The notes under the pieces were generated by a model. That model did not search any database and was not told the DNA's origin. It was given only the letters and a program-made list of their open reading frames with translations. This document shows, piece after piece, positions 48,210 through 60,356 of a DNA stretch of 64,000 nt (position 1 is the first letter of the stretch; every line of letters starts with the position of its first letter). The stretch is taken from the NCBI GenBank assembly GCA_029449235.1, contig JANATG010000016.1:744001-808000 (forward strand), in the 5' to 3' direction. The translations under genes were made by a program, and so were the position numbers. This DNA comes from Linnemannia schmuckeri. Lineage: Eukaryota > Mortierellomycota > Mortierellomycetes > Mortierellales > Mortierellaceae.

Positions 48210-48727
48210 TCACATGACCATGAGAAAAAAAACGGTGTTCCACACGTACTCGTGGGGCGAGTAGTAAGTCTGGTGTAGTAGGTAGAAAACCTGTTGATAT
48301 GCCGGGAAAAAAGCGTGTTGATTGTGGAAAGTACTGAGAGCCCTGTCCAAGTAGCAATCGACATGAAGAACTCCCAAGTGACGAGTCTTGTCCAAGTTTC
48401 TGCTTACGATTGTCGTCGCAGCTTTATTCCATCTTTGCTTTCCTGAGAGTTGTCGGCGATACTTTATGCCTCTCTCAGGCTCGTCCATGCTCTCGACGGT
48501 AATAAGTCCTGACTGGACTGCATCAGCCTCGTTCTCGATCCAGTCGACTTCCTGGTCCCTAACCATCTCCGCCTTTTATCTCCATTTTCGGTCTCAATCT
48601 CTGTTTCAGTCACTGGAGGAATTTTGGCTATAACGACGGGAGGACTCATGTCAGCTTTCTCTGTGGTTGTATGATGAACGGTGGCTGTAGTATTAATTTT
48701 CATCTTCGAAGCAGCAAGATCTTTCAC
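48210..48727 (-). pseudogene. Possible frame-broken gene fragment
   Basis: On the minus strand one open frame from about 48727 reads KDLAASKMKINTTATVHH, then PPVTETEIETENGDKRRR. A second frame takes over at 48566 with MVRDQEVDWIENEADAVQSG and ends at 48210. Both parts have protein-like composition (Glu/Asp/Thr-rich), and the change of frame is within about ten bases at GGCGGAGATGG. No splice signals fit there, so a one-base shift is likely, or the two parts are unrelated. No domain is recognised, and no clear upstream exon or start was found. Confidence 0.28.
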
Positions 48728-49886
48728 AAGCCTGATCCCAATTGTTTTATTGTAACTGCCGCTGCTACTACTATAGAGCTATGGAGGCGAGGTCATCTCT
48801 GTATTCCTGTACAAGTATCGTTGTCCTCTCCGGTCGCTCGCCTATTTTATTGTTTTATCTCCCTTGTCGTTTGTTGTTTTGCGTTGTTATTTATTCTCAC
48901 TCCTTGTCGACTGATAATGTATTGTATGATCCTGTCGGTCTTGTATTATCTCCTTGATAGCATTTGCTCCCAGTGTTCTAATGATGTTGCCGCTATTTCA
49001 ACGAAAAGTACGTGTATAAAACCTCAATGCGTGGCAGAGAAAACTCTTGAGCGCCATTTGTCTGTCAGCCTCTTCCTCCTGCTTTATGTTCCCGCGTGTG
49101 TATGTATGCATGTGTTGGGTATTTCTGAGTTATTGATAGTGTCCCTTTCTTTTGTCATTGAGCCTATTGGAACAATAGAGAGATTAGAAAAGATAACCTT
49201 CGTCGGTGTGAGAGACGGTAGACTATTGTTGTTTAAAAGTATATGAGGCTCCTTTGTGAAAGATGATGAAAATAACTAACTGTCCAGAGAGAAGTGACCG
49301 GAACAGAGAGGACAAGGGGTTGCGATGAGGAGTCAAAAAAGGGCGAGAGAGCGGTGCAAGTGAAGTGAAGAGTAGAGTGTAATAGAATGGGAATCAGAAA
49401 AGAAGGTGTTGTTTACCTTTAGGAGATGCGGTTGTGTTTGTGGTTGAGGTCAAGAGGGAGTGAGAGAGAAAGGAAAGAGAGAAAGAAAGAAAATAGAAAA
49501 TAGAAAATAGAAAATAGAAAATAGAAAATAGAAACGAGGCCCCTTCAAAGAGAATTTCTTTTGCCCCTGAGGCTCAGAGAGACTTGTACATTCGTATCTT
49601 GTCTTGTTGTGCCTGTTTCCATCTCAGCCAAGGCGCCCTCATCTTGATCGTCGTCTCTTTTTCCCGCGGACAAAGCAAAAACTGGCGATGTGACGTCAAT
49701 GGTGCGGCAAGACGTTTGCTTTTAGTTCCCAGCCGCACTCGATTGCTTTCTTCTTTCTTTTCTTGCTTCCCTTCCTTCCCTTTCTCTCTCAGTTTTCACA
49801 CTCAAACACGCCCATATTCACACGACACAGCGGGGAAAACACACATATACAGACATACGCACAAGGAAAAACAACTCGTAACAAAA
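48728..49886. other. Intergenic region and dihydroxyacetone kinase leader
   Basis: 48728-49250 is T-rich with an uncalled open frame. 49380-49540 is purine-rich. A pyrimidine-rich leader precedes the kinase. Confidence 0.5.
49490..49534. repeat. AAAATAG minisatellite
   Basis: Six tandem copies of the 7-base unit AAAATAG, about 350 bases before the dihydroxyacetone kinase start. Confidence 0.95.
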
Positions 49887-51662
49887 ATGTCGAGCAACAA
49901 CAACAACAAACACTTTATCACAGACCCAACAACCCTCGTCAGGGACAGTCTCCAAGGCCTCATCCACGCCAACCCACACCTCTCCCTCGACTCCAAAGAA
50001 AAAGTCGTCTTCATCAAAGACCTCGCCACCAGGCGCACCAACTGTGTCACCTTGCTCTGTGGAGGAGGCAGCGGACACGAGCCCTCCCACGCTGGATTTG
50101 TCGGCCAGGGCATGCTCACAGCCGCCGTCTGCGGGCACGTCTTTGCCTCGCCCACATCGTCACAGGTCCTCTCTTGTCTGCGCAGGATCTATTCCGAAGA
50201 GAAGGGCTCCCTGGTCGTCATCAAGAATTACACAGGAGATGTCCTTAACTTTGGACGGGCTGTCGAGCGTTTCAAGTCAGAGAGGGTTCACCAGGGAAAA
50301 TCTATGCCCAAGGTTGCGATGGTCGTTGTTGGCGATGATGTTGGAGTTGTTAACCCGAACGATGATGAGGAAGGAGGTGTCGGCCGGCGTGGACTTGCTG
50401 GAACAGTCTTAGCCTACAAACTGGCAGGAGCACGAGCGGCCAACGGCGACAGTCTGGAACAGATCAAAAAGACAATCGAGTATGCTGCCTCCCACACGTT
50501 TACGATTGGATGTGCTCTGAACGCTGCCTCGGTACCAGGACAAGGGATGCCACGGTCACTTAAGGAGAACGAGATTGAAGTCGGAATGGGCATTCACAAC
50601 GAGCCAGGATTCGAGAAGAAGGCACTGGAGCCCGCAGATAAACTTATCGACAGCCTGGTCGACCACATCGTCAAGAGCCACCCTTTCACCAAAGCCTCCC
50701 CGTCCGGCAAAGGCAATGTTGTGATTCTCATCAACAACTTGGGCGCCATCTCGAATTTAGAGATGGGTCTAGTCACCAAGCTTGCGGTCGAGGCTGCTGC
50801 CTCCCGTGGTCTCAAGGCTGTCCGCGTACTTTCGGGAACATACATGACAGGACTGGCCATGCCCGGCATCAGTCTCTCAGTTTTGGTCCTTCCCGACAAC
50901 CAGAGTGAGCAGCAGGAATTGGTGGCCCTTCTCGACCAGCCGGCAAACTGCCCTGGGTGGATCAACCAGGCTCATGAGGTCGTCGACGCAGGCAACACGG
51001 ACGAGTCGGCCAAAGGACCTACACAGTCATATACACCGGCATCCGACCCAGCTTGGGAACGCGTCATTGAAGCTGCATACAACAACGTGGTCGAACAGGA
51101 GCCTGAGATTACTCGACTGGATCAGCTCATGGGCGACGGTGATTGTGGTCAAGTCTTGCTCTCCGGTGCAACAGCCATCTACGAGGCCACCAAGGACAAG
51201 ACCTTGCCTCTCAACGATCCCTCAGCGGCTCTTGCACGGATCTCTTCGATTGTTGAGGATGCAATGGGCGGTACTTCAGGAATCATTTACTGCCTCTTCC
51301 TTGATGGTCTGTCGCAGCAATTGCACCAGATTCTCAAGGACGGTCAGGAAAAGTCACTTACGGCAAAGGTCTGGGGCAAGGCCATGCTTGGCGCCTTGGG
51401 CACTCTTTACCAGTACACAACGGCGCGACCTGGACACAGGACTTTGATTGATGCACTGCAGCCGTTTGCCAAGACACTTGCAGAGATAGGAGATGTCAAG
51501 GCTGCGCTGGAGGCGGCGGACAAGGGAGCGAAGGCAACAGCAACCATGAAGCCCAAGCGTGGTCGTGCGGTCTACGTTGGACAGAATGACGGACTGGCAG
51601 ACGCCGGCGCTATTGGACTGGTTTCTGTCTTGACTGGTATCTCTGAAGCGTTGCAAAAATAA
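49887..51662 (+). CDS. DAK1: Dihydroxyacetone kinase
   Basis: Single exon, 591 residues, the usual length of ATP-dependent fungal enzymes. The DhaK domain (about 1-340) has LLCGGGSGHEPSHAGFVG and VVIKNYTGDVLNF, and binds dihydroxyacetone covalently through His237 in GMGIHNEPGF. The DhaL domain (about 400-590) has LMGDGDCGQVL with Asp417, the Mg-ATP site, and EDAMGGTSGIIYCLFL. It phosphorylates dihydroxyacetone (and glyceraldehyde) to feed glycerol into glycolysis and to detoxify dihydroxyacetone. The ATG at 49887 follows an AACAAAA leader and begins the conserved N-terminus; the upstream in-frame extension is leader-like. The lack of introns contrasts with neighbours. Confidence 0.97.
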   Translation: MSSNNNNKHFITDPTTLVRDSLQGLIHANPHLSLDSKEKVVFIKDLATRRTNCVTLLCGGGSGHEPSHAGFVGQGMLTAAVCGHVFASPTSSQVLSCLRRIYSEEKGSLVVIKNYTGDVLNFGRAVERFKSERVHQGKSMPKVAMVVVGDDVGVVNPNDDEEGGVGRRGLAGTVLAYKLAGARAANGDSLEQIKKTIEYAASHTFTIGCALNAASVPGQGMPRSLKENEIEVGMGIHNEPGFEKKALEPADKLIDSLVDHIVKSHPFTKASPSGKGNVVILINNLGAISNLEMGLVTKLAVEAAASRGLKAVRVLSGTYMTGLAMPGISLSVLVLPDNQSEQQELVALLDQPANCPGWINQAHEVVDAGNTDESAKGPTQSYTPASDPAWERVIEAAYNNVVEQEPEITRLDQLMGDGDCGQVLLSGATAIYEATKDKTLPLNDPSAALARISSIVEDAMGGTSGIIYCLFLDGLSQQLHQILKDGQEKSLTAKVWGKAMLGALGTLYQYTTARPGHRTLIDALQPFAKTLAEIGDVKAALEAADKGAKATATMKPKRGRAVYVGQNDGLADAGAIGLVSVLTGISEALQK

Positions 51663-52022
51663 AGTGGGGCGGCCAGCTCACAAGACGCCGTTTGAGCAAA
51701 AAAGGGGGACATAACATGAGGCTTTTTTTTTTTAGTTGTAGTCTTGTCCTCATAAATAATGAGACACTGCAGGCACTGGGTAGGTAGCTCGACCATCGTA
51801 AAGAAGGATATTGCTCGCGTGGACAGAAGGAAGAATATTATATATTTGCTATTTTATTATTATTATTATTTCCTGGTTTCTATTAGAGGCGGGTGCCATT
51901 TCGGCTCTATCCACGGCCAAGCCAAAAATAATTACCCGGGGATGGGTATTGAGAGTAAGGAAAGAGATCTGCGGACTTTGTTCTATGGGTAAGGGGATAG
52001 GGGAATGGTGGCGACCCTTTCT
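51663..52022. other. Tail-to-tail intergenic region
   Basis: Lies between two converging stop codons; an ATTATT run at 51850-51870. No gene. Confidence 0.55.
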
Positions 52023-53966
52023 TTAGACCTTGATGCAGACGGGAGGAGAGCTAAGAGTAGGACTATAAATGGGAGCAACGGTCTTGCTGAATCCAAAGAA
52101 GGTACCCTGGAGCATCAAAGCTGCTCTTCCATCGGCATAGACGGCCACGTTGTTGGCGGGGCACTGCTCGGTCTTTTGGGTGTCCCAGTTGGTGTTGATG
52201 CCCAAGTCCAGAGGAGAGACAACACCAGCGTTGACAGCATTAAGACCAAAGACCTTGAGACCCAAGTTCAACGAGGGGACGACGTTCATTCCGAGTCTGA
52301 CAAAGGCCGACTGACGGGAACCCTTGGCGGGGGCAGCAGGGACGGCGGCAAGAATGGCGTTTCTGGCATTGGTACGTCTGGCAGCGAGAACCCTGGGGTC
52401 AGGTCCGAGGTAGAGAGCGTTATCGTGGCTCTTGATCTTGAAGGCCTGGCCGGGGTTGGTGATGAACTTTGGGGTACCGGGGAGGGTGCAGGTACCGAAC
52501 TGGATTTCGGGCTTGCTGGTGAGGCCACCGTTCCAGTCGATGGTCCAGGGGCAAGAGGTGGAGCTGCCAGTGTTGAGCAGGAGGTCCTCGGTGGCCTGGA
52601 CGAGAATGTTCAACGAGACAGCACCGGCGACAGCAATGTTGGCACCGAGGTCAAAGACACCGGGGACAGAGAATCCAAGCAAGGGAACGGGGGCAACGAT
52701 AGTGAAGGTAGGAGTTGTGACGTTGACACGGGTCAAGGTCAACATAGGGTTAGATGGGCCGTTGATGGCGTTGGAGCGACCGCCGTTCTTTTGCTTGATG
52801 TCGACGCGGGTAGAGTGGTTGATTTCGGTTGTGCCAGAGATCTTGGAGCGGGAGATGCCCCACTTGAGGCAGTGGACTTTGCCAGTGAAGATGTTCTTGA
52901 TGCAGGTCTGCTTCCAGGCCATGTCAGCCTGGGCTGTAATTCACGCCAATAGGAAATCAAGGAAGGAATGGTAATGTTAGGATACAGGCTAGTGCGTAAT
53001 AAAAAATAGCAAAGCAAAAATGCGATCGAGATAGGACGAATAAATTATATCTATATCTTCAAAAAATTGCTTACCATAGCCCTTGACAGTACTTCTGTCG
53101 AGGTTGGCCTTGACATTGTCAGCAGTGATGCGGCGGGCAACAGTCTGCGTCGCAGGGGAGAGATCGCGTTCAAAGTTCCACATGGGGCCCTTCTCCTCAG
53201 CAGTCGAGCGCTTGGTGAAGTACATGGGGAGGACCTCGTCCATCTCACGATGGGCAATGTGCACAGACTGGGCACGGTTCATCTGCGACCAGATATCGGT
53301 CTTGACGACAGAGAAAGTGACAACGTTGCGCTTCTTGGCGTTCAAGAAACGAGGGTTCTTGACCAGCTTGACAACAGTCTCCATGGGACGGGACTGGGCC
53401 CACTTCTTGGCCTGGTCGTTCAGTGCAGAGAAGCAGGCCTTGTTTTTCTTGAGGTCAACATAGTCGTGGGGAATGACAATGGCAAAGACCTTGGAGGGGC
53501 CAACGGTCCAGCGGCTAATCTGAGCGGCATACTGAGGATCGAGCTCCAAGTTCAGGTTCAAGTCCTTGCCGGTACCGGAGCACGAGAAGGTTCTAACGGC
53601 GTGCTGGAAGGCAAAGGGGTTCAAGGACTGGATGGTGTGCTGGTCCTCGGGCTTCTCGGCTTCAGACTTGAGCTCGACATCCATGTCGACGTGATGGCAG
53701 GCGCCGTAGTCGAGGTAGTTGTCATCGGAGGCATCGATGAAGCGGAGTTGGATGCTGTTGGTAGGGCGGAACTTATTCAAAGTGTCCTGGCGACCGTTGT
53801 AGGAGCGGGGCATCAAGTTAATTGGAACCGACTTCATGGGGGTACCAGGCTGGATGTTCTCAAGGGAAGCGGGCTCGGCGTAGACGTAGGACTGGTTAAG
53901 AAGGGTCATACAGGCGAGGGCAACGCATGCCATCAAGCCCATGGGGGCGGTGCGAGAGCGAGTCAT
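52023..53966 (-). CDS. Large secreted protein, family not recognised
   Basis: Exons 53966-53075 and 52933-52023 give 600 residues. A signal peptide (residues about 1-30, basic start then MGLMACVALACMTLLN, cleavage near YVYA) shows secretion. The mature part looks beta-rich: residues 40-300 with LQFR-like strands and a Cys pair (FSCSGTGKD, NKACFSAL), residues 310-440 with RVDIKQKNGG and VNVTTPTFTIVAPVPLL, then an alpha/beta tail ending PPVCIKV. There is no GPI-type C-terminus. Codon bias is strong, suggesting high expression. It could be a cell-surface or matrix protein; no enzyme motif is visible. The intron (GTAAGC to TTACAG) keeps frame. Confidence 0.85.
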
Positions 53967-56934
53967 GGTGAGTGAGAGGGGGAGAAGGTAGATTAAAGTG
54001 TGGACTAAAAAGTAGGGTATGGGAGTACAGGTAGTACTAGTGGGTGAGGAATGCGTGATGAGCAGGTATGGGTCGTTGGAGACGTTTGCGAGGGCAACGG
54101 GAAGGGCAAGTAAGCTTCAATCTGTGGAAGCTACCAGGGATAAAGAATAGGGAGAGGATAGGGTGGGGCGAGAGAGAGACGAATGAGCGTAAGGAGAAAG
54201 AAAAAAAGCGATACCGAGGGAAGGGATGGGGCTGCTTTTAAATAAAAACGGTGGTTCCTGAAATTGTCCTTGTTGGCCGTCATCGCTTTGTCGTAGAATG
54301 TATGTGTATGTGCGAGTTGTAAGCAAAAAGGGGTGGAGAGAGAGAGAGTGCATTCTAGCTATGTAGAGTAAGTTTGTATCTTGGCTTGTATTTTTTGTTT
54401 TGCTGTACAGAAGAAGGAGTATGTGCGTTTAATAATGTCTATGATTTAGGTGATAAAAACTTTGGATTGCTTGCATTGTTTGATCGAGGCTTATTTCTTT
54501 TTCTGTTTCCTACAGAACACAAGAGCTGAGGGATAGACGAACCCAAAAAGAAAAGAGCGAGCGAGAGAGAGCAGGAGAGAAAGAGAGCCACACCTGGTCG
54601 TTCTTCTCGAAGGGAAAAAAAAAGAGAGGGAATGAGAAGAGAGGGAGAGTTCAAAAATGAATTATAAAAATAATAACCGACGACGGTAAATTATACGATC
54701 GGGAGTACTCTGCCACCCCCTTTTTTAAATTTGTTATTAGCCTTCATGCATGTCAATGCCACTTTCACAACATGTGAACAATTCAAAGTAGAAGTACCTC
54801 TCTCCTCCATCTCTTTCCTCTTTTTTGTTTTCTTTCTCTCTTCCCTCCAATTTTTCGACATGAACCGTTACACGCGTAGTGTCCACTTTTTTTTTGCTCC
54901 CACCATCCCAACCTCTCCTACCCTCTTCTTTACTCGCTCTTCTCCCTCCCTCTCTCTCATTCTCTAATTTGCAATCCACTCACTTTTCTTAGAGCGAACA
55001 TCTCTATTCTCTCTTGTTTCCTTCTTTTCTCTTGTTTCCGTCCTCATCTATGGCATTTTGGAGTGCCACCTCTCGTCCATATCATCATGCATCCGTTGCA
55101 CCATTGCACCACTTCCAATCTTGAAACGTTGAAAATACCCCCTCTTTTTTTTTTTTTTTTTTTGTTTTCTGCTTTCCCTCTAAGAATTCCTTTGGGACAT
55201 TTTGATTATTCAATCCTTCCAACCAATCACATTCCTTTTTTTTCTCTTTTGAACTGATCGTTCCTTGGCCTGAACCCTAACAATGATAGTTCCTGAAAGA
55301 TGATGCTTCCTGGAAATGATGGTCCCTGAATCTGCATTGTGCCTGGAAATCCCTTGACTGTCTTTTCTTCAAGTCGACGCAAGGTAAAGTTGAGTAAGGA
55401 TTGGAACGGAAGACTCCTCTCTCCCTTTCTCCCCCTCTCTCCCTCCTTTGCTTTGAACTCAACTCTAGATAGTCAAGCACCCCATGCATGTAATGTTACT
55501 CGTGTTATTTTCACACACCCCCACATATACATCCTCACGTACATGATCCTACCTTGCAACAAACATATACATGCTGTATACACAAGGTGTACAACATACA
55601 TCCCTTGCAAAGACTACCATCCTCTGTCGCCAAATAATGTAATACTCAAGTACCATCACCCACCTATCCTATCCCCAGTTCCAGTCTCACCCCCTAACCA
55701 CGAGATCATTGCTCCACAGGTACCGTGACATGTGTCCATTTTACCCACCACCATTGTCAACACTGGCCCTGTTACCATGCATGAAATACACAGAGAGCAT
55801 TACACATACCTATTGCCTTTCTTGGCTACATTCAATTCAACTTTCTGGCCCCTTGGCCCCTTTGCCACCAAAGAGCCCTCTCCTCTCCCTCTAGTATCTT
55901 CACTTTTTTTTCACTTTGCCATGCAGAAATGCATGCAAGCATACCTTGAATTATCAACGTCTGAGTTAACTGAGAACAAAAGACGTGCTGCTCTCACAAG
56001 AAACAAAAACACAGACTAAGGAATGCTGTGTACAAACACATGTACACCTCGTTTTTATTGTTGTTTTTCGAAGTCCCTCCTCTCTCCTTTTATTTTAGGT
56101 GTGTTGTATGTTCTTGGAATTTTCAGAGCTGGTTATTTCTATTCTGAGAGGACTCGACGTGGGGAAAACTGGAGCCATTCTTTTAAGGTGAAAAAAGTGA
56201 TGTGGGCCGGGGTCCTTCAATTCAATGTGGAGTTGGGCTGCCCTTCCATATTTTTTTTCTACTCGTCTTCTTTTCCCACGATTGCACCATTATTGCATGT
56301 TATCTGTAATGAGACTAACAATGGTGAGGAATGGAAAGAATAACGTGCTTGAAAGTACTGACCGGCTAAGCGACTGAGAATACCACATCAAGCTAGCTCC
56401 ACACAAAGCCAAATAAGGATACACCGGCTCATAAGGCATGCAAGAATATGACAGTGAGATACTATGAGTACTCCAACCGAAAAGGCTATATTGCCAGCGG
56501 TACATTCCAAGACGCGAAAATAAACAATAGATAGATAGAGACGGGCCTATCGTGAACAACCGCGCTTGCATAGAAGACTAGCTTCTACTCCTAGCTGGTA
56601 CTTGTAGCTTGTAGACTAGTTGCTCTTTTTTTTCTATTTCTCTTTCTCTTTCCTTTCCAGCTCTCGTTCTCTTTCGCGTTTTTCTGTGTTTTTTCTGTTT
56701 TCGCTCATAGTTGTTTTTTATGGGAGTTTATTTTCGGTAAAGGCGACCTAGACAAAATGCTCTCCTGAAAAAGCTCAAATGTGTGGAATGCAAACATTGC
56801 ATGCATGACCCATTGCTGGATACTCGGCTACCGTACAAAACGTACAGTACATAAGAAAAAAAATAAACTATCCTAAATAACCCATCCAGCCCACATGTCA
56901 TAGTGTACATACAAAGGGGTATCTTTTAGTTCCT
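53967..56934. other. Long intergenic region
   Basis: No supported gene in about 3 kb. 53967-54260 is the promoter side of the secreted-protein gene. Purine-rich (54530-54650) and pyrimidine-rich (54790-55040) tracts and a T-run at 55146-55163 follow. A degenerate tandem motif TTCCTGRAA occurs at 55289-55348. The open frames here are low-complexity and lack coding features. Confidence 0.55.
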
Positions 56935-57983
56935 CTAGTTCAGAGGAGGGGGGTTGGTGACGACCACGTTCTGGTAGCCAGTGAGGGCAGCGACGAAGCT
57001 AAAAACGTTCGAGAGGGGCTTGTTGATGTCGTTGCGACCAAGATTGCCAAGACCCCAGTTGGAGGTGACGGTTGAGATTAGCGAGTACTGGGTATAGTAG
57101 GTAGAGTCGACGGTGTTCTTGATGTTCTTGACAGCGTCACCGAGCAAGAGTCCCAGAACATGGTTAGTCTTGTCAGTGTAATCATCAGCCTCGTCAAAGG
57201 TCAAGACGATGAGGGTGTTGTTGTTGAAGGTGGGGTTAGAGAGGAGGGGGGCTAAGAAACCCGAGAACCATTTACTGGCATAGGCGACGGTGGTATCGTG
57301 GCCATCGTTCTTGATATTGGGGGTGTAGAAGGAGTAGTTGGGGAGGTATCCGGCCTGGAGGTCGGTCTGCAGCTGGGTCGAGGGGACAACATTCTTGCAG
57401 CGGGCGGCGTTTTTGGAGATGAGGTCAAAGGAGATGAAGGGGTTGTGCTTGCGGTAGTAGAGACTCTTGGAGGACGAGCCGGTGTAGCAGACCGAGGGCA
57501 TGTTCTCCTGGTAGGTTCTCCAGGTTAGACCCTTGGCCTCCAAAAGATCGACGATGGTCTTGTAGGAGGTGTCGAGGTTGTGGGAGCTGTCGTCCTTGTA
57601 GCCAAAGTAGTCTCCGGCGATGGCGGCAAAGTAGTTGGGCTGGGAGGGATGGGCCACTCCGTGATAGTTGTTTAAGACAACACCGCTCGAGAAGAGGGAG
57701 CGAAGGGCAGGATCAGAGATGGCCAGATCATAGTCCTTTTGGGGAAGAGCAAAGTAGTAGGAGACGGGAATCCGGGTTAGTATTGTCTAGGATTCGAAAA
57801 GATGAAAAGGTACATCGACACTGGGCTGAATACTGATGCAAAGAAATATAAAGGGGAGGAAGTAGAGCATACGGTGTTCTCAAGGAAGACGATGAAGATG
57901 TGGTCAAAGGCCTTGCCCTTGGGGACCTGAGCAGTGGCAGCGGCAGTCAACAAGGCAAGGAAAGCGAGTTTCTTGAACAGCAT
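56935..57983 (-). CDS. Secreted acid phosphatase / phospholipase C (phosphoesterase family)
   Basis: Two exons, 57983-57873 and 57735-56935, 303 residues. The signal peptide is MLFKKLAFLALLTAAATAQ. The phosphoesterase family (PF04185-type) motifs are DHIFIVFLENTDYD at the first metal site (joined across the intron), GVAHPSQPNYFAAIAGD carrying the nucleophile-region Ser/Thr segment, YTPNIKNDGHDTT, and LIVLTFDEADD at the second metal site. Fungal members are secreted acid phosphatases or phospholipase C enzymes that release phosphate; the two cannot be separated here. The intron has ACTAAC as branch point and CCAAAAG as acceptor. Several N-glycosylation sites (NYS, NNT) are present. Confidence 0.93.
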
Positions 57984-60356
57984 TATGATAGCCTTTGTTT
58001 TTTTTGAGGGTGAGAAGAGGTGAGGGAAGGTTAGCAAAAAAAGTAACAAGGAGGGAAAAAGAAACGGAATGGAGGATGAACCATGCCTACTTATATGAGT
58101 AAAGACGAAGGTAAACTCTGTTCCCACGCGCGCTGACAGTTTTTCCTTTTGCGATTCGGAAAGCATCATATCCCTTCATGTTTGTACAAGTTAGGGTTAG
58201 GTCTAGTCCAGGTCCAGTCCATTCAGTCGGCTAGTCATTCACAAACGACAAAAAGAGTAATAGCGCTCCGAGGGTGGAGTCATTGGCATTTTGAACGACT
58301 CGAAATTGAGAAAGGTAAGGAAATGATAGGAACGACGTTGAAATAGCTGCCTAAAGGAGGAACGCTCGAGATTCGATGCCAAAACAACAACGATGACAAA
58401 GAGTAGCCATGCAGAAGCGGGGACCCGACTCTTTCTAATAACCGGTGCTGAACAGCTGAACATTGTTGACCAAAGCCGATCAATTTTCGCTCTTCCGTAT
58501 GAGCGTTTTCAGAAGAGGAGATGAAAACCTTGTCGGCATAAAGGCCAATCTCTTCTTTCACTGCCGAATTGTCATGACAGGATCAACGAATGCAAACCAT
58601 GGACGTTGAGAAGATGGATGATCGATTCGACATAAAGGAATCCGCCTGTCTCGTTTTGTTCATTTGTGAGCACTTCGTCCAATATTGCCATTCCTTCATC
58701 TCTCTTTCGGATGAAAACAGTAAAGGAGTGAAATAGTCGCAACTGTCCTTTAGACCAAAAGGGAAGAAGAGGCGGAAAAGGAGAAGAAAGAAAGGTAATG
58801 GACCAATCCAACTGGACAACGAAAAAGGTGCATGTGTATTGATTGAGCAAGAAAGGAAGAAAGACTGGGTGAACTTCGCTCGGTTGTTTGTTTTTTCTTT
58901 TTTGTCCCATAATTTGATTGACAAAGACAAGAGCGAAAAAAAAAGCAGGACTTAGGATGGATTGAGGACATGATTGTTACTCGCCTTAGTCTCGTCTTTG
59001 CAGCCAATAACATCAATCATGCAGCCTGGGATTGCAGCCATTGGCTCAAAATGGGTCCATGCTCGTTCTCTCTCTTACCTCATCTCCTTTAGGCCATTAG
59101 TTGTCACTTGCCCTTCTTCCCTATCTGTGTGTTTATTGTCCAGTTGGAGTGAAAGAGAAAGGGCTCTCATTTCTCATATGCATGCCCACCAGGGTCCATT
59201 TTCGCTACTTGGGTTCAATTTCGGCAGGATTGCTAGCCAATAGACCAACCCATGAGGTCACACGCAAGGCTCATTCTGACGTTGAGAGTTGCTTCGTTGG
59301 ATGGATTACACCCCTGCGTCTAATGCCCGCCCGCCTTGCCTTGCCGAACTCATTTTCAGAATGTCCGAAGTGAACAACGAATACAACAGCACACACACAA
59401 AAGACTGGTCTTGACGAAAACATGAGTAAACGACGTTTCCCTCTTATTGCTCTTTGGTCTTTCTTCGTCGACAAAGAAGACAGAAAAGTGCAAGTGCTCA
59501 TGGGCGCCGTCCCCTTCTCCCTCAACAACAACCACAACAACAACAACAGCAACAACAGCAAGAACAACGCCATGCCGAGTCGTTAGGCCGGGGCACAAAA
59601 TACCAAGGTGAGATGATAAAACGTCCAGGCTATCCTTGTCTTTCTTCTCGAGACTAGAGCGGGGCCCAGTCCGGTTCAATCTCAGAGTGTTCAATCAGGC
59701 TATAGACGTCGAACGATAGCAAAATAGTGTTTCAACGACTTTGTTGTCCATGAGCGAATCAATTGATGAGGTGCTGAACCTGCCGATGCCAAGGCCCGTT
59801 ATTTGATAGAAAGATATTGGTTCGGAAAAATAGGCAGCATGGCATGAGAATGAAAATGTAAATGTTTTGGGCATGTCAATGCTCCTTTTGTATCTTTCTG
59901 CATACTTGAGAAATTCGATTTTTTTTCCTTCTCAGAGATCGACTTGTTTGGTTGTTCTTTATTTTGAAGAGGCATAAACGGGAAACAAATGACAGAGTCG
60001 CTAACAAAGAAAAATCAGGACAACAGCTGATTTTGGGGAACAACCAGTATGCCAACAAGAAGAGTGCAGGTGTGCAAAATAATCAGATCCAAAAACGCTA
60101 TAGGGGTCTGATATGGGCAAGAAAGTGCAGTTGGCCACGAGCAGATTTGCGCTGAAAACAAGAGAATGAACTTGAACCTTGAGAGCAATATCGAGTCACT
60201 CTCTGCCATATTCCAACAAACTTTTGGTGGACTCGATTGCTTCATAAAATTTTCCTTATAAGCACTCGGCATCCGGACCTCCCATGCACTTTCTCGCCCA
60301 TCTACTCACACACAATAAAACAGCAAAACAGTCCTGTAATATACCCGACGAAAACC
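57984..60356. other. Divergent intergenic region
   Basis: Separates the phosphatase (minus) and the multicopper oxidase (plus). No supported gene. A CAA/CAG repeat lies at 59523-59570. A TATAAG element near 60257-60262, about 100 bases before the oxidase ATG, may be its TATA box. Confidence 0.5.
58090..58096 (-). promoter_or_regulatory. TATA box of the acid phosphatase gene
   Basis: ATATAAG on the minus strand, about 110 bases upstream of the ATG at 57983. Confidence 0.55.

Noticed and set aside
48671..49246. 191-codon hydrophobic plus ORF
   Set aside because: T-rich low-complexity translation without family pattern or clear start context.
52005..52952. 315-codon plus ORF opposite the secreted protein
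   Set aside because: Antisense shadow from strong GC3 bias; the minus strand has signal peptide and splice structure.
53067..53975. 302-codon plus ORF opposite the secreted protein
   Set aside because: Same reason; Gly/Val/Leu-rich composition typical of antisense frames.
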